Origin: Pogonophryne albipinna
Lineage: Eukaryota; Chordata; Actinopteri; Perciformes; Artedidraconidae
Length of the DNA stretch: 64,000 bases
NCBI GenBank assembly: GCA_028583405.1
Contig: CM053250.1
Location: 40,066,347-40,130,346, forward strand
Direction: 5' to 3'
In this document: in pieces, positions 54,639-64,000 of the stretch
Layout: each line of letters starts with the position of its first letter
Numbering within the stretch: position 1 is the first letter of the stretch
Notes under the pieces: model-generated
What the model was told of the DNA's origin: nothing
The model's database searches: none
What the model saw: the letters and a program-made list of their open reading frames with translations, nothing else
Program-made: the position numbers and the translations under genes

Positions 54639-56245
54639 CCCCAGCAGCCATGGTTCAAGCCCCAGTTCTGGCCCCAGCAGCCATGGTTTCCGGCCCCAGT
54701 TCTGGCCCGAGCAGCCATGGTTCCAGCCCCAGTTCTGGTCCCAGCAGCCATGGTTCCAGCCCCAGCAGCCATGGTTCAGGCTCCAGAACCGGCCCACAAA
54801 GCCATGGATCCGTGCACCAGTACCGGCCCACACAGCCATGCTTCCGTGCTCCATTACCTGGCTCACACAGCCAGGGTTCATGCTTCTGTTCCGTGCCCAA
54901 CAGCCATGCTTCCGGCTCCAGAACCGGCCCCAGCAGCCATGGTTTCGGCTCCAGTACTGGCTCTCCGGCCGACGCCAGCTCTCCGTGTCCTGTCGGCGTA
55001 CCGGCCGACGCCAGCTCCCCGTGTCCTGTCAGCATTCCGACCGACTCCAGCCCCCGTGTTGTGTCGGCGAACCGACCGTCTCACGTCTCCTCTCAAGTTC
55101 CTTCTCAAGTCCCTTCTCGAGTCTCTTCTCGAGTCCCCTCTCGAGTCTCCTCTCGAGTTCCCTCTCGAGTCTCCTCTCGAGTTCCCCCTCCAGTCCCCTC
55201 TCGAGTTCCCTCTCAAGTCTCCTCTCGAGTCACCTCTCGAGTCCCCTCTCAAGTCACCTCTCGAGTCCCCTCTCGAATCCCCTCTCGAGTCTCCTCGCAA
55301 GTTCCCTCTCGAGTTCCATCTCAGGTCCCCTCTCCAGTCCCTACTCAAGTCCCTTCTCTAGTTCCCTCTCGAGTCTCCTTTCAAATCACCTCTCGAGCCG
55401 GGGGTCCTGCCAACTCCATGTCCTGTCCCGTTGGGGGTCCCGCCGACGACTCTTCTGCCGGGGGTCCTGCCAACCCCATGTCCTGTTCCGTTGGGGGTTT
55501 CGTTGGGAGTCCTGCCAATTCCATGTCCTGTGCCGTTGGAGGCCCTGCCGACTACTCCTCTGCCGGGGGCCCTGCCAACTCCATGTCCTGTCCCGTTGGC
55601 GGTCCCGCCGCTCCATCGTGGGTTCCACTGACACCAGCCCAGGTTCCGTCCAGGGTCTCGTCTACGTCTGACCCGCCGGGGGTTCCACCAGCTCCTGCCC
55701 GTCCTCGAGCCCGGCCCCCTGACTTTCCCGGCCGCGGTCCTCGCCCTCGGGCCCGGCCCCCTGACTCTTCTAGCCGCGGTCTTCGCCCTCGAGCCTGGCC
55801 CCCTGACTTTCCCGGCCGCGGTCCTCGCCCTCGGGCCCAGCCCCCTGACTCTTCCAGCCGCTGCCTTTGCCCTCATGCTCGGCACCCTGAGTTCGCCCGC
55901 TGTGGCCTTCGCCCCTTTATGAACTCTGCCTTGCCCCTGGGCCGTCCGGCCGAGACCCCCACCGCAAACTCTGCCTTGCCCCCGGGCCGTCCGCCCGAGA
56001 TCCCTTCCGGGCCCTCCGCTGTGCTCCTGGGCTGTCAGTCCAAACCCGTCCTCCAGACCCCCTCCACCCACCCTGGTGGGCCTAGTTTTGATCTCCAGAT
56101 TAACAGCAGCATGAGAATAACCTGCCGAAAGTGCCGATGCTCCATGGCGGAGGTTCCGGTAGAAATTGCCAGGATTTGCGTTTTTACCCCCTTAATGTCT
56201 GACCCATGGTTGAGCAGCATTTCCGTGCACATGACTTGTGTTTAA
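54416..56245 (+). CDS. Proline-rich hypervariable repeat frame, 609 codons
   Basis: Open for 609 codons across four different minisatellites: a 30-bp unit (54490-54960, type APVLAPAAMV), a 12-bp unit with CTCGAG (about 55085-55400, type VPSRVSSR), a roughly 60-bp unit (55395-55610, type GGPANSMSCPVG) and a 42-bp unit (55708-55910, type RARPPDFPGRGPRP). It closes with HPGGPSFDLQINSSMRITCR. All units are multiples of three, so frames on both strands stay open, and coding status is unproven. No nucleic-acid-binding finger, protease or polymerase motif is seen. Confidence 0.35.
   Translation: MSQVQASSPSPRSHAFPVQAPAPMVPAPLPAHTAMVPAPVPAHTAMVTAPEPAHTAMVPAPVLSPAAMVPAPVLTPAAMVQAPVLAPAAMVSGPSSGPSSHGSSPSSGPSSHGSSPSSHGSGSRTGPQSHGSVHQYRPTQPCFRAPLPGSHSQGSCFCSVPNSHASGSRTGPSSHGFGSSTGSPADASSPCPVGVPADASSPCPVSIPTDSSPRVVSANRPSHVSSQVPSQVPSRVSSRVPSRVSSRVPSRVSSRVPPPVPSRVPSQVSSRVTSRVPSQVTSRVPSRIPSRVSSQVPSRVPSQVPSPVPTQVPSLVPSRVSFQITSRAGGPANSMSCPVGGPADDSSAGGPANPMSCSVGGFVGSPANSMSCAVGGPADYSSAGGPANSMSCPVGGPAAPSWVPLTPAQVPSRVSSTSDPPGVPPAPARPRARPPDFPGRGPRPRARPPDSSSRGLRPRAWPPDFPGRGPRPRAQPPDSSSRCLCPHARHPEFARCGLRPFMNSALPLGRPAETPTANSALPPGRPPEIPSGPSAVLLGCQSKPVLQTPSTHPGGPSFDLQINSSMRITCRKCRCSMAEVPVEIARICVFTPLMSDPWLSSISVHMTCV
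54490..55910 (+). repeat. Four adjoining minisatellites (30, 12, about 60 and 42 bp)
   Basis: Units in order: cagccatggttccagcccca plus 10 bases; cctctcgagtyy; a roughly 60-bp unit with ccaactccatgtcctgtccc; a 42-bp unit with ggccccctgactttcccggc. GC-rich, unlike the surroundings. Confidence 0.92.
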
Positions 56246-56364
56246 AGTTTATAGTCCGTTTGAGTTTTGCCCGTGTGAACGCAAACCGAACCTTCTGAAA
56301 AATGAAACAATGTAACAAACTGTGGTCTGGTGCGCACCAGAGAAGCGGACTATTAGGTGTGAAT

Positions 56365-57460
56365 CAGGGTTGGGTTGTAACGGAATACATGTAACGGTGT
56401 TACGTAATCAGAATACAAAAATCAAGTAACTGTATTCAGCTCGCGTTACATTTGAAAAACGAGTAATCTGATTACAGTTACTTTCGTAAACTTGAACCTA
56501 CTTATTGGAATTATTGGTGGAAAGATTTCCTCTCAACATTTAATATTCATTACTAAAGGTACAGCCGAATAATCACAGCGCACAAAAACATTACCGCCGC
56601 AGATGGACCAAAAAAGCGTTTGAAAAAAAATCGCGGGTCCGCTTGCTCAGTGAAACAATAACAACGAAACAGGGAGGAACAAAAGTCTGCATTTAAATCG
56701 CGTGTGTATATATAGGTGTGTGTGGTTAAAACACATCAGCCTGCGGTTGCTCTTTAGCCTTACTAATGATTATTTCTGAAGGTATACACAGTGAAGGGGT
56801 GCGTGAAAGGCACTGCGCGGCACGCTCGTCTTCTCAGAGGCTGAGTTAACCCTCCCGCTGCCTCCTGGTGCTGCAGAAATGTCATGAAGTGAAGGAGGTT
56901 TTCCTTCTATAAAACAGCTGTGGGCAGCAGATACTGTGAGTGTCATGGACATGAATTCATAGATCAAGGCAGACTGGTGCACACACTCTCCTGTTTTGCC
57001 AATCCGGTGCTTAAACAAATATAGCTCTATACCCCTGGCCGAAATGTCCTTAAAATGAAGTCCGAGTTCGACATTTTAATTCATGTCCTGCCAACACTGG
57101 CAGGACAGAAGGCGACACGCCCGTTCTAAGCCGTGTCCCTCACTCCTCACATCACAAGCTGCATCCCCAAAAAGTGTATTATGTTGTTACATCGTTTCAG
57201 ATGTTATGTTTCAGTTGTGCTCTTGATAAACCATTAAAACAGTAAAACACGTTCAGTTTCCTTTTGCTTTTGTGTCTCCTGCTCACCAAAACATACCATC
57301 TGTGATGGAAAAAGAAGGTAATCCAAAAGTAATCTAAAAGTAATCTGATTACGTTACTTTTTTAAGACACGTAAATGTAACTGTATTCGGATTACTTTCA
57401 GAACCATGTAATCGGTAATCAGTAACTGATTACATTTACAAAGTAACCCTCCCAACCCTG
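56365..57460 (+). mobile_element. Nonautonomous hAT element with GTAATC subterminal arrays
   Basis: 1,096 bp between perfect 8-bp duplications GTGTGAAT (56357-56364 and 57461-57468). Ends CAGGGTTGGG and CCCAACCCTG. Both ends carry many GTAATC/GTAACG repeats. No transposase frame. Confidence 0.95.
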
Positions 57461-57478
57461 GTGTGAATGCACCCTTAG

Positions 57479-57862
57479 AGGTTTATATATAAAGGCCGCT
57501 ACACAGCAACATGAGACCAAAGAGCGCGTACCGAAGGTGTCCCGACTTTTACGTCCACTACGTCGCCCGCCTACGAACACACCGCAAAGACTTCAGTCGA
57601 CGAGTGCCAATAACTGTCCTTACCAGCAGGCAGCGGTAGTGTGTATTCGTCATTCAAAAGAGGCAACAGCCAATCAGAGTGATTTATTTGGCCGACTTTC
57701 TTTGGCCTATTCAACTATTGAATCAGCCGTGGGAGGCGTGAAAATGTGCCGTAAAGCAACGACGGTGCGGGACACACCAACCTGAGTAGGGCGCCACGAA
57801 TGCCCGACTGCCTCTGACGGCCTCTCACTCCCAAAATCGGGTAGGTGTGTCAGGGCCTTAAG
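57479..57862. repeat. Dispersed repeat, nonautonomous
   Basis: Ends in ggtaggtgtgtcagggcctt; the wording caatcagagtgatttatttg and tctcactcccaaaatc is familiar from fish repeats. The left border is not resolved. Confidence 0.35.
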
Positions 57863-58818
57863 CATCTGCAGTGAGGTTCATGGCTGGTGAGGCACTGGCA
57901 CTGAATCTTCAGGTTTACAAATACAGATCTTATTTCGAGCTATTTTCGAAAATCCTATGGAGAAATCTCATTGCTTTTTTCTCGAGGGAAGCCATGCGCA
58001 GCTTACTTCCGGGTTTTAGGACGCGTCACTTCAGCTCTCTCATCTCCTCTTCACACACCACACTTTTCGCGGCACACATACTTACAGCCTATCAGCTCTG
58101 AATTATGTGAGATGACGTTTGGTGGGTATGTCAGCACAGTGCCCCTATGGTGATTATTTTTTTGCCACACACATTGAATAGAAAAAGACTGAGCATGCGC
58201 AGTGTAGTTTTTACAGCACCCATTCACTTAGACAGTGAGAGACAGGGGCTTGATCGGGGCTTGACCCACATCGCTCAAAACGGCTCAATAGGCAAACTGT
58301 AGACACTAATTAGAAGAACTTACTTGCTCCTACTTGGAGCTAGAAGTTGAGCTTGGTGGAAAAGTAATGGCAAGCTGTGCTGTGTTGGTGGTAAAGGACT
58401 GGTCAAGGCTGGTGTCTCTTTGGCAGTCCCTGGTATTTTGGGGATGAAAATAATATGCAGATGTTACAAAGAGCTCTTTGGCCAGCATGATTTGGCCTTT
58501 GTTATGCATCTGAGGCCCCAGAGTCATTCAATCAGGCTTTGCAAAAGTGCCATCAGGCCAGTGTGCAGGCGCCTCCTTACGCCTCAGGAAAGGTCAAAGT
58601 GTGTGGAAGGAAGGCTTGTCGTGTCCCCGGTTGAGTGATGAAGATTGTTGCTGCCACTTGCTCAGATCAGTATTCAAGTGGCACTGTGATATTTGAGCCC
58701 TTGGTTTCTTGGTTGCAGTCGAAGTGTCAGTTAATTCTAGGAAGGTTCCTAACGGATTTAAATGACCCGGAAGTACCTCAGTGGCTACCATGATAAGAGC
58801 TGTTGGCATTCTCTATAT
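57863..58818. other. Unassigned sequence
   Basis: No exon or RNA gene. 58735-58790 has a short relative (aggaaggttcctaac) of the CAGGGTTGTGGT family seen at 37540 and 11500. Confidence 0.35.
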
Positions 58819-61800
58819 CAGGGGTGGGGAACCTTTTTCCTCTCAAGGGCCATTTCAATTTTTTCAACATCCTCCGAGGGCCGTACAAATTATTGACCTC
58901 TGCTTTGAAATACAAAAACACAGCCCATTAATTTCGCCTTTCTTTCATGCTGTGCAAAGAAAAAGGAACCTCTTAATCCAGATATCTTACCATGACTCGC
59001 GTATGCATTCACGTGCACGGTTGTGGCAGGACCACCAAAACAGAAAGATATGGACACAAGATGTGTGCAAATGTATTTAGTTTCCTATCTATGTGGACAT
59101 GATTTAAGTGGGGGGGGGACCTAACTTTCGCAAGGGGGGTCCGGGGGCATGCACCCCCGGGACGTTTTTTTTTTTGTTTGTTTAAATGTTGAAGTTAAAA
59201 GCATCAATCTGGTGCACTTTGAGGGCAACATTAGGAGATCTATGGATACATCTCGTCTCCCTACGCCTGCAGGTTATGGGGGGGAAAACTCTGACTGTTG
59301 TGTGTGTTTATGCACCAAACAGCAGTTCGGAGTATACAGCCTTCTTGGAGACCCTGGAAAGAGTCCTGTATGGGGCTCCTGAAGGGGACTCTTTAATCTT
59401 GCTGGAGACTTCAAGGCACATGTGGGCAATGATGGAGACACTTGGAGGGGCGTGATTGGGAGGAACGGCCCCCCTGATCTGAACTGGAGTGGTGGTTTGT
59501 TACTGGACTTCTGTGCTAGTCATGGATTGGGCATAACAAACACCATGTTCGAACATAAGGATGCTCATAAGTGTACGTGGTACCAGAGCACCCTAGGCAG
59601 AAGGTCCATGATCGATTTCATTATCGTATCATCGGACCTGAGGCCGTATGTTTTGGACACTCGGGTAAAGAGAGGGGCGGAGTTGTCAACTGATCACCAT
59701 CTGGTGGTGAGTTGGGTCGAGTGGCGGGGGAAGCCTCTGGATAGACCTGGTAAGCCCAAACGTGTAGTTCGGGTGAACTGGGAACATCTGGAGGAGGCCC
59801 AAGTTCAGGAGGCCTTCAACTCACACCTCCGGCGGAGCTTGGGGACATTGAACCAGAGTGGTCGGTGTTCAAAGCCTCTATTGCCGAAGCCGCGGCAGGG
59901 AGCTGTGGTCTCAAGGTCTTAGGTGCCTCAAGGGGCGGTAACCCTCGAACCTCCTGGTGGACACCGGTGGTCAGGGAAGCCGTCCGACTGAAGAAGGAGG
60001 CCTTCAGGGATTTGTTATCCCGGGAGACTCCCGAGGCAGCCGCAAGGTACCGACAGGCCGAAGGGCAGCAGCCTCAGCTGTGGTCGAGGCAAAGCAGCGG
60101 GTGTGGGAGAAGTTCGGAGAAGAGGTGGAAAATGACTTTCGGGCGGCACCAAGGTTGTTCTGGAAAACTGTCTGACACCTCAGGAGGGGGAAGCAGGAAA
60201 CCATCCAAGCTGTGTACAGTAAGGATGGGACGTTGTTGACCTCAACTGATGGAGTGTTAGGGCATTGGAAGGAACACTTTGAGGAACTCCTGAACCCGAC
60301 AACTCCGCCCTCTATGTTAGAGGCAGAGCTGGAGTATGACGGGGGATCAACACAAATCTCCCGGGGGGAGGTCACTGAGGTCGTCAAACAACTCCACAGT
60401 GGCAAATCCCCGGGGGTGGATGATATCCGCCCAGAAATGCTGAAGGCTCTGGGTGTTGAGGGACTGTCATGGTTGACACGTCTCATCAACGTTGCCTGGA
60501 AGTCGGAAACAGTACCGAAGGAGTGGCAGACCGGGGTGGTGGTTCCCCTTTTCAAAAAGGGGGATCAGAGGGTATGTGCCAATTACAGAGGCATCACACT
60601 ACTAAGCCTCCCCGGGAGAGTTTACTCTAAGGTACTCGAAAGGAGGGTCAGGCCGATTGTCGAACCTCAGATTGAGGAGGAACAATGCGGATTCCGTCCT
60701 GGTCGTGGAACGACGGATCAGCTTTTTACTCTCGCAAGGATCCTGGAGGGGGCTTGGGAGTACGCTTATCCGGTCTACATGTGTTTTGTAGACTTGGAGA
60801 AGGCGTATGACCGAGTTCCCAGGGAGTTACTGTGGGAGGTGCTGCTGGAGTATGGGGTGAGGGGGTCTCTACTCAGGGCCATCCAATCTCTGTACTCCCA
60901 AAGCGAGAGCTGTGTCCGGGTCCTCGGCAGTAAGTCGGACCCATTTCCGGTGAGGGTTGGCCTCCGCCAGGGCTGCGCTTTGTCACCAATCCTGTTTGTA
61001 ATATACATGGATCGGATTTCGAGGCCTAGTCGTGGGGGAGGGGGTCTGCAGTTCGGTGGACTAAGGATTGCACCACTGCTTTTTGCAGATGATGGGGTTC
61101 TAATGGCTTCATCGGTCTGCGACCTTCAGCACTCACTGGATCGGTTCGCAACCGAGTGTGAAGCGGCTGGGATGAGGATCAGCACCTCCAAATCTGAGGC
61201 CATGGTTCTCAGCAGGAAACCGATGGACTGTCCACTCCAAGTAGGGAATGAGTCCTTACCCTCACCTATGGTCATGAAGGATGGGTCATGACCGAAAGAA
61301 CGAGATCGCGGATACAAGCGGCCGAGGTGGGTTTTCTCCGCAGGGTGGCTGGTGTCTCCCTTAGGGATAAGGTGAGAAGTTCAGTCATCCGGGAGGGACT
61401 CTGAGTTGAACCACTCCTCCTTCGCGTCGAAAGGAGCCAGTTGAGGTGGTTCGGGCACCTAGTTAGGATGCCACCTGGGCGCCTCCCTAGGGAGGTGTTC
61501 CAGGCACGTCCAGCTGGGAAGAGACCAAGGGATTATATCTCTTCGCTGGCCTGGGAGCGCCTTGGGATCTCCCAGTCAGAGCTGGTTTATGTGGCCAGGG
61601 AAAAGAAAGTTTGGGGCTCTCTGCTGGAACTGCTGGAACTGCTACCCCCGCGACCCGACCACGGATAAGCGGGAGAAGATGGATGGATGGATACATCCCT
61701 CAACACCCATATGAAACAGACCTGTAAGCAGGTTTTCTTTTTCTTTATGGATATTTTACAAATCACTCCCGTTTCAAACTGTATTCTTGTTTATTAATAA

Positions 61801-61828
61801 ACAACTTTTTTAACTGTCATATAGTCAG
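58819..61828 (-). mobile_element. Second copy of the CAGGGGTGGGGAAC hAT, broken by Rex3
   Basis: Starts CAGGGGTGGGGAACCTTTTT at 58819 and follows the complement of 27797-27250. It is interrupted by Rex3 copy 2, resumes at about 61698 (cctcaacacccatatgaaac), and loses similarity at catatagt (61821-61828), where other sequence starting CAGGGGTGCACATAAC takes over. Confidence 0.85.
59253..61690 (+). mobile_element. Rex3 LINE, copy 2, 5'-truncated and internally deleted
   Basis: Begins inside the endonuclease ([10 protein letters not shown]) and ends [20 protein letters not shown] to a GATG run (61676-61692). The flanks share ATACATC (59246-59252, 61691-61697), a target duplication also supported by the uninterrupted hAT copy at 27360-27400. 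The RT pieces are 59422-59922, 60212-61291 and 61441-61668, with frameshifts between them. FADD has a neighbouring change (LLFADDGVLM). About 170 bp are missing at about 61260 compared with copy 1, and about 23 bp at about 59838. Confidence 0.92.
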
Positions 61829-62152
61829 GGGTGCACATAACTTTTTTGCCCTGGTTCTCAAAGGAGCACCTGGAGATGTTGCTTGGTGCGCATCCTTAAA
61901 ATGAAATAAACCGGACCTTTTGAGGGGTACTTGACTTTATGAACGGGTGGGGGGAGGTGCACATGGTTACTGTGCGGAGCGCATCAAGCAGGCCTTCATG
62001 CGATAGCGAGGGGTAGAACGAGGGATCGCAGATGCCGTTGTGCTCGTGGACGGATTAAAAAAATTAAACCTAAATGGCTCGCGAATTATACTTTGGCGGC
62101 CGTTAATATACCTGGGCGGCCCGCCCAAGTAAAGTCTATGTGTGGGAAACCC
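61829..62152 (+). mobile_element. Possible nonautonomous hAT
   Basis: Begins CAGGGGTGCACATAAC and ends GTGGGAAACCCTG. Matching 8-bp flanks were not found, so the two ends may belong to different elements. Confidence 0.35.
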
Positions 62153-63490
62153 TGCTATCTTACCAGTTCTTATGCAACTTTTAAGTGTTCGTCATCGCAT
62201 ACATAGTGACATAAACTTGTAGCAGAGGTTCTTCCTGTTGACGACCTTCATTGCTTCTGTGAGATAATGACTCTCTCCCCTCTTGGCGTCTTTAGAAGAG
62301 CAGCCTGATCCGTATGAACACTGTACAGAGCTCGATTAATTCATTCTCCTATGACTTTTTAATATTAATTCTGTCTATTATTGTGTGTTTTTAAAACCTA
62401 GGGCCAATTCTCCGAGTACTAGCGCTCATAGAGACCCTGCTGTTTTGCTCTACCTCAAAAAGTGTTTTGCTGGACCTGCCTCACATGCTGTGCATCGCCA
62501 GCTTGCGTGTGCCCAAATGCTGCTATAGCTACATGCATTCTTGTTTTTAAATGTTTTTAAATTTAAATGAATGAAATGTGGGGTTAACTCCCTTTTATAG
62601 TTTCCTTGTTAATTTATCCACTTGAGTTAATTTTTGTTTATTGAAATCTGTTTTGGTTTATTTTGTTAAGTGATTATTGAATTTCTTTCTTCTTGCCGCT
62701 TGGAGTGCCTATTGTATAGCTGCGGCTTATTTTGGTTTATTTTGATATTGTGTTTGTTTCTTGGACCCCATTAATTGTTTCCCTCTTTGTCCCCCTTTTT
62801 AGTTACTGAAACTTACGGTGGTGGTTTCCACATTTTTGAGTTTTAATTTCTTCCAGTGTGAGTGTGAGAGTGTTGGACACTTGTGACTGGGGTTACTTCA
62901 GTTTTGTTTGGGATCCCTCTCCTCACTCGTTGACCCTGTCCCCTCACTGGTAAGCCTCAGCCCCCTAATTAGTTTTCCCCTTTTTATTATAGCCCCGTGT
63001 ATGCTTGTGTTTTAAACTGTCTTTTAAATATTGCATCGTATTTAATAAAATGTAATATTTGTAATAATTGGAACCACGTCTCCTGCTCCTCAGTATTGGA
63101 ACCTTTGTGTCTGTGTCTGACTGTTTTGCGAAAAACCTGCTATATTTCCATGGGTGCAATTCCCAAGGTGCGGTTGTCGGACTAGTGTGAAGTTCATTAT
63201 CAAATGAACCTCAACAAAATACTTTCACCTACCCCGTATCATCTGCGGCTGCTGCCACATATGTATAAATGTCCTTTCTACCTATAGTCAGGGGTTAAAT
63301 TGGGCAGGGGCTGTCCGGGGCACATAGGACGATGCTCTGACTTCATCACCCTCGCACATTTGTCATATGTTTACAAAAAACGATATATATGTTAAAACTT
63401 TTCTCGTTCTTAATATAGACTATATTGAGGGTCGATATGTGTTGACTTTACTTTAAAATAGCAGATTACTGGGACCGGATATAGTTTTTT
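62153..63490. other. Repeat-derived sequence, no gene
   Basis: No coding exon. 62980-63185 looks like the 3' part of an LTR element (AATAAA near 63043, ggaaccacgtctcctgctcc, gggtgcaattcccaaggtgc, ggttgtcggactagtg). Borders are not resolved. Confidence 0.35.
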
Positions 63491-63598
63491 TGGCTTAGTG
63501 AACGTGTGTCTCTTCCTTGGAGGACCAGCATCGCCCGGACTCCGGTCCTCCGCGCCTCTTCCGTGCAGAGAGTTTGCAGGGGTGTGTGTCAGTGACGT

Positions 63599-63665
63599 GC
63601 AGGCAGGGGAGGTACGGATCGGCCATCGTGAGAGTCGGGACTTATCCTGGTGGGCCGCTGGCCAG
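63599..63665 (+). repeat. Diverged terminus of the 15180-type hAT
   Basis: caggcaggggaggtacgga, tcggccatcgtgagagtcgg, then atcctggtgggccgctgg follows, with changes, the order seen at 15180-15240 (CAGGGGCGGACTGGCCATCG onward). Confidence 0.45.
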
Positions 63666-63778
63666 CTGTGTGTTCTGGAGAATCACAGGACGGCCGCACG
63701 TCAACGGCCTGGTTTGCTGACAGCAGACAACACCCCCCCCCCTTGACAATTCACGAGCGTCGTATTTTGGGTTTTTGT

Positions 63779-63851
63779 GCCGAAATAGCTCAGTTGGGAG
63801 AGAGATACACTGAAGATCTAAAGGTCCCTGGTTCAATCCCGGGTTTCGGCA
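63779..63851 (+). tRNA. tRNA-Phe (GAA)-like gene, probably a pseudogene
   Basis: 73 bases fold as a tRNA: a perfect seven-pair acceptor stem (GCCGAAA/TTTCGGC), an intact T arm (CCTGG/CCGGG with one wobble), anticodon loop CTGAAGA with GAA. Both internal promoter boxes are good (TAGCTCAGTTGG, GGTTCAATCC). However, the anticodon stem has two mismatches (ATACA/TCTAA) and the D stem one (GCTC/GAGA), and no run of four T follows within 30 bases. It is most likely a decayed gene or a retrocopy. CCA is not encoded, as usual for nuclear genes. Confidence 0.65.
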
Positions 63852-63912
63852 GAAGGTAGATTTCTTTAGGGGACAAGTTGCTCAATGGTTATACCTGATG
63901 TACCCTAGGTTG

Positions 63913-63954
63913 TGAGTTGGGTGAGCGTTATACAAAATATCTGAAGGTCCCTGG
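63913..63954 (+). pseudogene. Second, degenerate tRNA-Phe fragment
   Basis: tgagttgggtgagcgtta and atctgaaggtccctgg follow the middle of tRNA-Phe. Acceptor and T arms are lost. It lies about 130 bp after the copy at 63779, so the two may be relics of a tandem tRNA-Phe array. Confidence 0.5.
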
Positions 63955-64000
63955 TAAATATTGTAAAAGTGTTTACTTTGCATGAACGGGAGCAGCAATA

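Larger units (their letters stand above)
52793..57478. mobile_element. Outer DNA element (CTTAGGG..CATTCACACC ends) filled by other elements
   Basis: Left end CTTAGGGCCCATTCACACC. The right end, inverted, is CTAAGGGTGCATTCACACC. Its own sequence is seen at 56245-56364 (agtttatagtccgtttgagt, gtctggtgcgcaccagagaa). The rest is an LTR-type element and a hAT inserted into it. Confidence 0.6.

Noticed and set aside
54500..56071. Minus-strand frames rich in glycine, tryptophan and arginine
   Set aside because: Reverse reading of the same minisatellites. The plus-strand leader is the only non-repetitive part with a plausible protein.

Overview
The window is nuclear DNA of a teleost fish, probably a percomorph. 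The evidence is ten spliced vertebrate coding exons, fish-type mobile elements (Rex3/RTE LINE with a GATG tail, L2 LINE with a TTGA tail, a Tc1 element with a 340-codon transposase frame, many hAT copies with 8-bp target duplications), long CA/TG microsatellites and CpG-poor intronic DNA. There is no bacterial or organellar sequence, no operon and no CRISPR array.

Layout. 1-6.65 kb: a satellite with a 147-bp period, organised as a 1,061-bp higher-order unit and partly duplicated again at an offset of 4,085 bp. It appears to have grown out of a dispersed element whose head and tail are still visible. 6.7-7.3 kb: a palindrome-rich stretch with a possible orphan first exon. 7.3-36.2 kb: ten exons of an SV2-family synaptic vesicle transporter gene (best match SV2B) on the minus strand. 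Splice sites and phases are consistent throughout and there is no stop, giving 420 codons from the second membrane segment to the eighth. The first exon(s) and the last membrane segments lie outside the window. Introns hold an L2 LINE, a pogo-like fragment and, in the 14.6-kb intron between exons at 14.1 and 28.7 kb, a nest of elements at least five levels deep: inverted-repeat element > BED-type hAT > second hAT > TTAA MITE > Rex3, plus a decayed hAT transposase with a THAP-like exon upstream.

36.2-64 kb has no host coding exon that I can recognise. It holds further hAT copies, a TTAA MITE, a 10.6-kb TTAA-flanked region built of large inverted and direct repeats with a Tc1 copy inside (one nonsense codon), an LTR-type element carrying long proline-rich minisatellite reading frames (54-56 kb), a second Rex3 copy inside a hAT copy (59-61.7 kb), and a tRNA-Phe-like gene with a second degenerate copy at the right end.

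The only host gene that can be argued to be functional is the SV2 transporter. Nearly everything else is repeat-derived. The points most worth following are the 147-bp satellite that carries a near-perfect RFX X-box in every monomer, the long CA/TG tracts touching SV2 splice sites, the THAP-hAT combination, and the hypervariable proline-rich frame.
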